A DNA stretch of 64,000 bases from Holacanthus passer. Lineage: Eukaryota > Chordata > Actinopteri > Pomacanthidae. The translations under genes and the position numbers were made by a program. The notes beneath the pieces were generated by a model. It was not told the origin of the DNA. It did not search any database and worked only from the letters and a program-made list of their open reading frames with translations. The stretch lies in the NCBI GenBank assembly GCA_025331565.1, contig JAFREQ010000039.1, positions 4,712,001 to 4,776,000 on the forward strand. Direction: 5' to 3'. Below, piece after piece: positions 37,436 through 49,600 of this stretch. How positions within the stretch are numbered: the first letter of the stretch is position 1; the number at the start of each line of letters is the position of its first letter.

Positions 37436-40400
37436 TTGGAGCGGTACTGTGTCCAGCTGCAGCGGGACAGAACATCTGTTGGATGCAGTCAGGCCAGGTC
37501 AGAGAGAGACAGGAATTCAAAGCCGATGGCAGATATGCACAGGGATCATCAGAGTCCTGCTTGTGCCATTTTGCATCCCCATATGATTAAAAAGCTGTAG
37601 AGTAGTCAGGCTGTAGAACAGAGGTGAGTCCAGCAAGACATGTAATGCGTGGACATGGTGATGGATTATGATGATTGAATTTGAGAACACTTTTAGTTTT
37701 TGTGCTGCACACACTTACACATTTTACAACACACATTAAAACTTATGTTCCTGTAGGTCAATTTAAAACCATGACTACAAACTACTCCACTCTTGAATGT
37801 GACTCTTTTTAACTGCGTTCTGTTGTTGTTTGTTTATTGTTTGTTGTTATTTATGTTGTTGTGCATTTATTCTGTTTTAACTGTACTGTCGACATCATTA
37901 GAAGTCATTGCATGCCTTCGATGACCTTTGACATTTAAATAAAGGTTTAATGAATATGAAATATTACTTTGATGATGATTTAACTTTTATCTAGCGCCAT
38001 CATCAGGTCAAAATTGCTATGTTTCCGATACTTTCCTTTATAACCAAATAACTTCAAAACTAACGACATTCTCATCAAGCTCAGCTGTGCTTTGGGTTTA
38101 GTTATAATACACAATACTTTTTTTTTTATTTTACAAAAAAAATAAGGTCTCTCTCTCTCTAGATTTTAAGGCTTTACTCTGCACTATGCATGTGTTTGCT
38201 TTTATTTGTTACGTTGGTTTGCATGTTGGCCAATATCTGTGTGTTTGCATATGAGTGTGTTTGTGTTATCTGTCAGTTTAAAAGCTCATTTAGTCCACTG
38301 CAGTTTCAGCTGTGTGTGAGCTAATCTGCCTCTATCAGGAGTCCTTAAGCCACTGTGTTTTTTTTTTCTCTAAATTCCAATCATCTCCTGTGCTGTCCAC
38401 AGATAACAGGGCGTTGATGAGACAATCAATGGCCTTCTGCTACATGTTGAGACACAAATTGGCCTGTTAAGTGTAGAATGGAGAATGGAGATATACTAGA
38501 CCTTCATGTAGACACAAAAATCCCTGAAACCACATCTGGCTCCATCAGAGAGGAAGATTGAAAAACTGTCTGGTTAGTTGATACTGTCAGTTAACTGTCA
38601 GCCAGAGACATATTTAGACATTGATGTCAATATGAATATGCTTAGTTGAACAGGAATTGCAGTCAACTGGTGAATTGTATTAACAGCAAATCAGCTAAAT
38701 GGTTCACTGATTGAATACTTTTTTTTAATTATCATGGCCATGTAAAATATGATTAACTGACCAGTGAAACTTACCTGAACGTCCACTGAATGCACCACGT
38801 CTCCATTGTGTTTCAAATGTCCATTGGACGCCTTCAAGCAGCCTGTTCATCAGCAGCCACATTATCAATATTTTTATATTATAAATATTTATAATTGTAC
38901 ACAGTGTGGTGGCTTATCTTCATCTGGGATATGTATTTGCTGAAGGAAGAAAGCCGTAGCATTGGAGGTTTTGTTATATGCGCTTAAAGATCATGTCAAT
39001 AACAGTTACATATTTATTTTGAGGGTGTTCTGTGACCTTGAGTTTGAGGCAGAAACAAGGACGTTTAACCTGCTCTAATTCACACATTTTCAACACTGTA
39101 CACACAGATTTAACAGACTCTCTGTCACAGTATCTACATTTAAGCAATAGCAGTTACAGCAAAAGTTTTAAGTGCACCTCAGCTAAAATCTATTCGAGAT
39201 GAACTGTCGGACAAGTCAGACAACAGATACCAACGCCATGGCAGACTGTAATTGCATTTGGAAACACACAGCAAACTGAGATTTGCTAACATTTGCGCAC
39301 ACAGGACACACTTAAATGACGCAGTTAATGACTCCACAGAGGTATAAGTACCAGTCGGTCAGAACTGAAGAAGCTTCTCGGATGAGAAGTGAAACGTCTT
39401 CAAGAATCTACACCAAGTCCAGTTGCCTTCGATTCAACTCGCACTTGCATGCACTCATTCATATTTTAAGCCACAAACTCTACTCAAACCTTATCATGTT
39501 CCACATTTCATTCATTCATTTCATACATTATGATTTTTATTCAATTTTTCAGTCCCATTCATACTAATTAGACTCTTTCCCACTTTTCCAACTATTCATA
39601 CTTCTTCAGCTGCTCCTTCACTCAAAGTAAAACCAGCTATGCAGTTTAGCTCCCAGCCTTTGTGCATCCTTCTTCCCTTTCCCACTTTTCCAACTATTCA
39701 TACTCCCTTCTACACATTCTCAACTCATATTTGCTCACAGTTGGAAAGTAGTAGTAACAGTAGTTGGAAACTATTGGTAAATATCTATGTGGCCATGGTA
39801 CAACATAGATGTTCTGGTTCTTCATGAAGGCCCTCAACACAGAGAATATAGAGTTACGTAGTGTCTGCAGTTAGGCATAATGATTATTGAAAAAATTAAC
39901 CATTTATAGCCAAATGCATTTTTCATTTTCTAGCATAATAATAAAATGTTCAGATTTTGAGATGTAAAGTCAAAGGAAAGAAAGTTATTGTTCCAGAAAG
40001 CTCCATTAGGGCTCAAACCTCTTGGCCTTGACTGTGTCAATGTAATGCTTGCTGAGACACACACACACGCATAGTCACACACAAGCATTGTCCATTTCAC
40101 CTCAGGCACTCGAGCATCACATTCTTTCACAGCCTCCGAAAATCAAGTGAACTTTTGCCTAGATTTGAAAAAAATCCCCAGGTTTTCATGCTTGTCACAG
40201 CAGCTGTTGTCACTCTGTCATCCACCGTTTCTCTGAAAACGTCAGTAAATCTGAAAGCAATCTGCAGGTAGGGTGAAAAAATAAATTGGGAATAGCTCAT
40301 TTCTGAATGTCAACTCAAATTAACAAACAGATTATGTCACCACACTGTGCAATTTATTTTCTAGATAAGACAATGATCACTGGTTACTTCACTTATTAAC

Positions 40401-43400
40401 CTGCTCATTTCTTACGTTGAAACCCAACTCCAAATCAGATCTGACCTGAAAGCAAACGCAGGCTTTTTTTCCATTCGAATACCAGCATGTATTGACGTCT
40501 GCTCCTTGACACATCTCAGCATAAAGTCTGGTTATCACAGAGGTTGCGTCAGCCACTCAGTGATTCTTACCTCTGTGCTTACCCAGCACTTTGGCCTTAA
40601 CTTGCAAAACTAGAACAAAGAAAAGAAGCACAGAGGATCTGATTGAAGCTGTGGTTCTTGTGTGCATCTCCTGATAGACAGAGAGCAATAGTCAATGATC
40701 AGCACTGAACTGCTGAATCAGACCATCTCTGCTGTGTATCTCCTCATCTTGTGTGTTTATTTACTTGTCCTTGTTTGTCTCTGTTTATCTGTCCATTTGT
40801 TCTTAGATCCTTTGTGGCATCTCTCTTTTCCTGTTTTCAGTCTTCTCAGTGTGAATGACATAACATTTCAATTGCCTTCACAAAGTGTTATTTTTGTATT
40901 GTAATACCTGTTCTGAACTTAAATCGTGCCCTTAACAAATAGCTCCCATACTATAATAAAAAAAATAAAATAAAAGTAATATTGAACTGATAAAAACTAA
41001 AAAAGACTAAACATTTTTATAATTTAATATAAAAACTAAACAACAAACCCACTCTGGAAACTAAAACTGAATTGAAATCAATAATGACTGAATACTAAAA
41101 TTAACGGAAAAACTATGATATGTGGTTTCAATGTTCTTTTTTTTTTAACCACATGCTCTCTCTTTATGAAGTTTGTATGAGTTCTGAGAGGATTGAAATT
41201 GTTGTAACGTTTTCTTTGGCAAGGCCCTATTTGATTATGAACCCAAACACCTTGTTCTGTTCTCAGTCTAATCCAACAGCTGTGCCTAATGCCTGGAAAT
41301 GCCTCTTTCCTCCTGCCAACTTAAATCCACAGTAGAGCATCCAACAGGAGCAGAGGTTGTGGCTTTACAGTGACAACCGGTGCCATGAAAGCCAAACCAA
41401 AGCCGAGCCACAGCTGATAAAAAACAATCTTCACGTGTCCTCTGTTTCATTTGGTGGTCTATAATGTGAAATGTCCCCTAAGCTCCCTCTATATCTGCTG
41501 TGAAGTTGCAGCCAGGAGTAGAATCAAGTGTCAACATATGTAAAGCTTATTTTCACCATGAACTAAAATTTAAAAAATTCCTTTGACACAAAGTGGAAAA
41601 TGAAATTCCAACTTGGTTTCATCTGCTCAGGCTCTGCGTAGTTTAATAATACTGTCACTTTACAGGACCTCTGGATATTGAAGATGTTGAACAGCTGACT
41701 GTTCAAACCCTGACTGTCTCCTCATTAGACATAGAGGGATGCAGATATGTGTCACTAGATTGGTTGCATGAGTCCTGGATTTTCCCTAAAATGCATTAGG
41801 CGACCAGATTGTTTTGTGAGTTTTTATTGTTATAAGTGTGAATTTATTGAGCGTATTGTAACAGTGGTTGGCTCAGTCAGTCCGTGACTTGCCTGAACTG
41901 AAATATCTCAACAGCTATTGGATGAGCAACCATGAAATTCTGTACAGACGTTCATGTTTCCCCGATGATGAATCCTAATAACTTTTCATCGATATATGTA
42001 GCACTGATCTCATCAGCCTCAGCTGTACTGTCAGTCAAGTAAGGGAACGTGGGATCCTAATACCATTTTGCACCTTTATAATATAATAGGTGTTTGCTTT
42101 TGGTCGTTCAGTTTTCGCCCTCCACGGAAACATGTCTGGACACCCCTGATCTAGTGTGTGTGTGTTCTTCTACATTGTTCGTTTGGATGCAGCTAGATGG
42201 TCATTGGAGCTACTAACATGGATATTTACAAAAAAAAGAACATAATTGACCTTTTATGTAGCTTTTCAATCATCACATCACTGCCTACGAAAAAGTACAT
42301 GAAATTTCATAATTTCCAACTAGGTTTAATTGAAACAGTAGACAGCAGGAAAGCTTAAAGGGAACAGATGTAACATACATGGCTGGTGATTTATGATATT
42401 AGAGAGTAGGTGATTTCTGTGAAGCCCATGGTTTGAGTGGCTGTGAGGTCTGAACAGGTCTGGACGTGCTTCATCCTGGAGCCCTGCAGCTAATTCTCCC
42501 CCTCTGGGGTTATTAATTTGAGATTAAGTGACCTGTAACTGGCGAGATGTTACAATGAATGTTCCTCTTACGTAAAAGCACTACAAGCTCGCACAGAATG
42601 TGGCAGAACTGCATATGTTTAATACTCCTGTGGGGGGAAGTTAACAAATCAGTGTATCCAAATATTACATTAAGAACCACATTCCTAACAGTGCTGTGTG
42701 TGTCCATGACAGAGCAGACACATTTCATGCTTTATATTTTCTTCGTTTAGAAGCCTTGGCTTAAGTATGTGTCCTTGGAGACGATATTTTTCTGCAACTT
42801 GTCGACTGTAAAAACACATCCTTGAATTTGGGGTTTAATAAGTAATGAGTCTCATAAGGTCTTATTAATGTCATGAGATTCCTCTTTAGTTTTTTAAGGT
42901 TGCAAAGCCTGTCACTGGTGTTGTTGCCAGAGAGTTATAAGAGGCTGGTATGTTGATATTACATGACCATAACCAGAAAAATGCAACAGCAATTTGTGTG
43001 TTTTGTGTGGGAATGTGTGTTTGAGAGAGAGGGGAGAGTATGTGTGTACAACCCAGGTGGATTCTAAGTATAAACCACACTCGTCCCAGTAACACTAGTA
43101 ATAATTATAATATTGGAAGAGTCTAAGAGAGCACTTGTGCAAATGTGTGTGCACTCATGAAAGTTGTTTTTTTCTGTGTGTACATATGCTGTATGCAGAA
43201 TTCTGTGCATGTATGTACATCTGACATTAAATAGATGCTTATAGGACTAATGTGTCAATGTCTGTTATATCAAACCTGACTCAAAGCTGTGTGCATGTTT
43301 GAGTGAGGCCATGAACATCTTTCCGATATCGCTTCAAAACCTCTTCTAAGACGTTCTCGGTATGACTCAGTGTGTTAGATGAAACAATTGATAGCACTCT

Positions 43401-46400
43401 CATATCTGCCTGATAAATATGAAGCTACAGCCAGGAGATGGCTAGAATGAACCTGCGTCTCCTCTGCTGTTCTCCCTCTCACAGGAGGCATGCTGTGCCT
43501 ACGTGCTGATGGTGACGGCAGTCTACTGGGTGTCCGAGGCCGTTCCCCTGGGTGCTGCTGCTCTGGTGCCCGCCTTCCTCTACCCGCTCTTTGGGGTGCT
43601 TAAGTCCAGTGAGGTGAGTTTCAGTCTGTCTGTCTGTTTGGAGTTTTTATATCTGCAAAAATTCCTCAGAGGCTGAACTCGTCTCTCAGACTCTCCTTGA
43701 GTTGGTGGAGTCAGTGGACGGACGTAATGCATCAATAATGAATCACGATATAAGTGAAATATTGGCCACAAATCGCCACACATTTTAAGCGGTGTTAATT
43801 ATTGTGGGGTTTTTTAGGCTACCTTGAGGAGAAGCTCTACAAAACTGACACACATAGCATTGATGTCTTATTACTTTTTACACATCCAGCAGACACAAAA
43901 CAACATTACTGCACATTCTGAGTTGTGTTTCTTTCAACCTGAGCTGCGCTTCCTCGCTGGGTCAAAATTTATGTCCAACTTGTTGGAGATTTTTTTCCTC
44001 AAAGACTGTCTGGAAACTGAGCTAAAAGAGGCTGAAAAACGACATAAGGTTGCAGAGTTGGATGATAATTCTCTTTGGGTTTTGTCACTGTAGATGTCTA
44101 CATTTACATCAATCCTCAACAGCAAGATGAAAATTTTATTACCCCCCTCCACTCCTTGTGCTTTTCCTTTCAATAGACAAATCAGGCTGGTGCTGATAAC
44201 ATTATCTCTTCAGAGCGACTCCATTAACCCAGAGAGCAATTTTCTGAAACCAGATTACTTCAGCCCAAATAAGGACATTTTTGGAATAATCATACTGGAG
44301 CTGAGACATGAAGACATATCAACAGTTATTTATGTGTTTTAATTTCGGTTGTTGTTGCTGCCATATTGTATAGTTGGTGTGTATACATGGCCAATAATGA
44401 ACTCTGTTGACCTTAATCTAGATAAGCCTATGTTGAAATCTGTTTACATGTCGTACTTACAAAACTGCTCCATTGATATTTCTATTTACATGTCGCACAG
44501 CAGAGTTGTTGTGTCAACTACCAACATCTCAGCTTTTTCTGTAAGAGATGTAAAACTTACATTTTTGTGTTTGGGGAGATTACATGTACAAAAGGGAAAC
44601 AAGGGCTCTGCTACAGTGAGTGCAGCAAAGCAGGGAACGTGGACGTTAGGATATCCGTTTGTGATGGCGTGTTACTGTGCTGGTAGTAAGAGTCAGCTGA
44701 TCAGGTTGCTGTATATGCGGATGTACAGTAAGTCCAGATCAGGAAGAAAATGGGTGAAAGGTGATGCATGAACTGCACTGAGTACATTTCACGAACTCTG
44801 ATCCACTTGCATCTTTCCGTATGCTTTTAAGTATGTGGGAGGTTTCTCGGATGCATATGCTGTTAGTTTCCATTAGGGTTTTATGATGCGGCGTTACTTA
44901 TCAGATTACGTGCCAGTGTAAGCCAGAGGCGTCACCGCTCAGCTGTAAAGGTTTTTATCAGCCATGACTCTACGGAGCGTGTAGAAAACCCCATTAACCT
45001 CGCACTCATCATCATTATCCCTCTGATGTTTCTCAGTGTTCCTTCATCATCCGAGTACACGCATTCAAACGCACCTGCACCCAGACGCTCAGACACTTTT
45101 CACCGCCGCTGGGTCTGTTGGGTAGAACTTGATCGGTTTGACTGATAATGACAGCTGATCTTTTTTTACACTAGTAACACACGTTTCCTCTCCATTAAAC
45201 TCACCCCCCTTCCTCACCTTTCTTATCAGCATTACATAAAAAGTGAGCTGTGCGCCTCATGTGACCAAATCGCATTGACAAACAGTGACAAAGCTGCCTG
45301 TTAACACGGCTCTAAGCCTCTTGTGATGGGGTTCGCTAAATATGCCAGCAGAGCTTTATGCAACATTTCCAGTCTATTACTGTACTCCCAGTTTTCCCTG
45401 ACACCCCCAGCCCTTTCCCGAATGAACCCACTAGTGAGTACTGGCAGGATGCCTGCGTAGTATAGTGCATACAACTAAAGTTCTTGACTTAATCTGCACT
45501 CACTCACTGTACGTGTTCACTCACTGCAAGTGTTCACATGAATGGAACAGAATCAGTACAAATTTAGGCTCATGTTTAATCTGGTTTGTCATTTTCTGAA
45601 GAATGAAGTCTTAAAGACTTAATGTTGAAATTTATTGGAAGTTACCCTGAAACTATGACGACCGATTGCTGAACAAGGTTTTACTGACAATGAGTATCAA
45701 TGACACCAGTGAGCCAGGGAAATATAAGTTACAGGGGACAGATAACCAATCTGTATATTGTACATACTGCAGCATTTATGCTGTGTCTGTCAAACCTGGA
45801 TTTTATGTCTCACTTCCACCTACAGTTTACATTTCTGCATTTCGAGCTTTTAATCCTTTTCTTGACTTGAATTCTTTTATCCAGTCTGTAGCACCATCAA
45901 AATGATCAAGCAACAGTTTGTGCTTGCTGCTTGTCTAATTTCAAACATTTCTATGTTGTATGAAATTGCTTTGATAGGACAAAATCATTCTGTTTAAGTT
46001 GTCATTTTTCAAATGGACCTCATATACACAGGGCAATTTTTTTTTTTTAAAAACCATTTTTAGACTCATTACGAAGAAGGGAAAAGGAGAGTAGTTATTT
46101 CCCTGGATCCTGTGTAGTTTCTTTCCTGCATCACTCCTTCCACAACATGGACATGGCTGTGAAAGGTAGTGAGAAGGAGCCATGTGTAAAAATGTCCAGC
46201 AGGAGGAAGTGCAGGTTTTAGGTGAGAGGTGAGGAGACGCGGGCTTATACAACACTGTGAGACCGTGAACCCTGCGGGTGGGAAGTAGAGCAGATTAACA
46301 AGAACAAATGGCAAACTGTAAGTGTTGATCCAAAGGAAGGAGGGGGAAATAGGGAAGTGGGTGAAGGAGGGAAAAGCAAAAGGCTCCCGTCACTCCTACC

Positions 46401-46658
46401 TGTCTCTTTATTTTTCCTAAATTCAATCTTGCGCCATCAACCACACTGAAAAAGTTGTTACATATTTTGAAACGATATAAACTTTTATTTTGAAATGTGC
46501 CTCTGTGTGTTCAGGTGGCGGCAGAGTATTGTAAGGACACCACTCTGCTGCTGATGGGAGTCATCTGCCTGGCAGCCTCCATAGAGAAGTGGAACCTGCA
46601 CAAACGCATCGCCCTGCGTATGGTGATGATCGCAGGGGCCAAGCCTGGCATGTGAGCG

Positions 46659-46699
<41 letters not shown>

Positions 46700-49600
46700 T
46701 GTGTCACTTCAGAGGACATTACATTGACTTACATTCATTTCTTGGAGACTTACCCTAACCCCAACCTTGTCCCTGTCTCTCATCTAGGTTGGTGCTGGGC
46801 TTCATGTGCTGCACCGTGTTTCTGTCCATGTGGCTCAGCAACACGTCCACCACAGCCATGGTGATGCCCATAGCCGAGGCCGTCCTGCAGCAGCTGATCT
46901 GCACCGGCCTGGCCGACAGCCACAACGACTCCGAAACCGCTGAGGCCCCCGAGGATGATGCCAGTATGTCTGTCTCTGTCACTGCAGGGGGAGGTCACTG
47001 AACTAGAAAAGCTTCTGTGCATAAACCCTATGACATTAGACAGATGTTGATAGTGATTGTGGCTCCAACTGTTGCAGAACAGTTTCTCTTCTTAATAGAT
47101 AAGGATGCCGCTAACAGTTCTTATGTTACATGTTGATGATGAATGTTGTTGTCTGCAGCTGTTTCAGACAAAGAAGAGAACCTGGACAAAAACCAGTTGG
47201 AGCTGCTCTATCGCAATGACAGGTAGGTGTGTGTTGTGTGTGAGCACACACTGTTCACTGGCTGTGAGGTGAATATCAAAGATTTCTTCTGCAGTTCTCC
47301 TCACATTCTTCTTCCCAATCGCCATCACCAGCGATTCTCAGCATGCACCACATTCCTTGCCACTGCCAACTTTTCAACTGGACTCCCGATGTTCACACGT
47401 CTGAGGAGTTTCACTCGGAGAACACGAGGCTGGCAGCACGCTTCAAACTAAATTTAGCGTTGGCAAAGGATTAAGAACCAACCAACAATGCTGCATTTTG
47501 CTTTGATCGTGCAATTTGAACAGACTGGGAGGATAAAGTTCTGTCCCAAACCCAATCTGACAGCTCAATATGATGTCTACTGTGGTTTCTAAGTATAGTA
47601 GATCTACACCACCTGCACATCTCGTAAAACTGATTTGCAAAAAAATCCATTACACATATGTTGTCATCAGTTAAACGATTTTTCTAAAACCAACAAATGA
47701 AAATGCTATTTTTGTTTTGTGTTATGTCTTTAGGCGTAACCACTTTTTAAAATACGAATTATGTTGTTACACAGCTTTTCAGCAAGAGCGCGTCATGCAT
47801 TTGATGACCTGTATTAGTAATAACCACAATTCTTCTCCCTCCACCAGCGACTGCACTAAACAGGAGCTCTCTACACTGAGTGAGGTGAGACATGTAAAGG
47901 CTTTGTTACCAAGTAGACAGACGTCAAAGAATAAGCAGCTGAGCAACAGAAAAATATTCGTAATTTAAGTAAGGTCTTTTTCTCTTGTTCTCAGGTGCAG
48001 ACTGGGGAGGTCAATGGTTTGGGGCTGAAGTCAGTCTCTAACCAGGAGTTCATCAAACACACCAATGGACACCTGCCTCAGGTTAGGAGCACACTCACAC
48101 TGATTATCAGAGGTTAAAGAGGTGGATGTGCGACAGGAAGGCTGCAGGAAACAAGAATCAGATACAATCTCCCCTCCCTTACAAGTTCCATTCAGTTAAC
48201 ATCACTAATATTTTCCATTCGTTTACAGTATTCTTCTCACGTTCCTCTTAGGTTGCGATCGAAATCCCCAACGTGAAGCGGGTGAAGGCCAGGAGAGACT
48301 CCCAGTATCCCACCAAGAGGGATCACATGATCTGCAAATGCCTGTCACTGAGCATCACCTACGCCGCCACGATCGGCGGCCTCATCACCATCACTGGCAC
48401 GTCGACCAACCTCATCTTTGCTGAGCAGTTTAACACGTAGGTACACATGCGCGCACACACACTCACTCGTGCAATGACGTAATATCTTTCATCTAATCCG
48501 CTGACAGTAAAAAATAGATATTAAATTTGAAAAACTGGTATCAGACAGATATTTTGGTTCGGTATTGGCTCAGGACGCCTGTAGACACCATCTCAACTTT
48601 CAACACACTTACAGCTTGATTGATTTCTTGGCTGCCGCGCTGGTCAGACTGAAACAGTTCATGTTAACTCAGTGTCTGGGGAGCAGGCAGGGTCTGAGAT
48701 CAAACTAATCAGCCTCTACAGCCCTGACAGAGCCGATTTCCTCCGGCCGCAGCGCTAAGCCCGGCAGAATGGCCTCCTTCATGTCGCAGCTTGTTGGACA
48801 AAGGTCAGGTTTTGATTCTGTGCGTGCGGGAGAGTTTGTGTGGGCAGTAGTAGTTGTAACCCTTAGGTGATGTTACCAGAAACAGCAACCAATCCATGCA
48901 GTGAATATGAATCCCCAAAATGATATCTTTGAGTTTGAATTTTTGAATTTAACTCAAATTTTAGTCACATGGCCTTAGGTTAGCTTCTGTAAATATGGTT
49001 GGTGTGTGTGTGTCTTTGTGTGAATATGTTTTTTTATACTTTGGAAGTTTTCATTTTGCTGTGGTTAGTTAGCAGGATATGATTCAAAAAAAAAAAAAAA
49101 AAAAAGATTTTGGTGCAGATCCTGAACCACATGCAGATTAAAAATGGTCTCATCAAAACACCAAATTTAGAAGATCGTGCAGCCTTTGTAAAGGTCTGTG
49201 CTTGTCAGATTTCTGTAATAAGATTTATTTAAAGCTGCCCTTATTAACATATTTATATTTGCAATGAAGAAAATGACTACTTTTAATGTTAAAGTGGTCG
49301 CTGATAATGACAAACCCACAGAGAATTGTTGCCCAACTCCGTGGTTTCCCTTAGTCATATTTAGTGTCTTTCAGATCTTTTTTGTTTCTACAGCCCTCAA
49401 GTTTAATGTTTTGGTTCACTTTCTGTCACCACCAATAACAGGCAGCTGCTTTCAGCGAAAAAGCTCTGATAAACCCACGTTCATCATAGTAACTTTATGA
49501 TGTAACTGTTTACAGCATGTGTAGCTCTGCCCAGGTGGCCAAATAATCTGCTAATGTAGCTTTATATATTTACAGTGTATACCATAATTAAAGTGGTCAA

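Larger units (their letters stand above)
34936..43484 (+). other. slc13a4 intron 1 (about 8.5 kb)
   Basis: Bounded by AGC|GTGAGT and CTCTCACAG|GAG. It contains CA/GT tracts at about 35200-35229, 35465-35520 and 37398-37436, family B copies near 37970-38110 and 41870-42045, a repeat with tandem phrases near 39355-39710 and a possible hAT-type end near 42115-42151. No additional coding exon is recognised. Confidence 0.7.

Noticed and set aside
39361..39405. Hammerhead ribozyme of a Penelope-like element (CGGATGAG...GAAAC)
   Set aside because: The core should be CUGANGA; here U4 is replaced by G. Stem II would be at most one or two pairs and no matching stem III strand with a cleavage GUC is placed correctly. 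I treat it as part of a repeat only.
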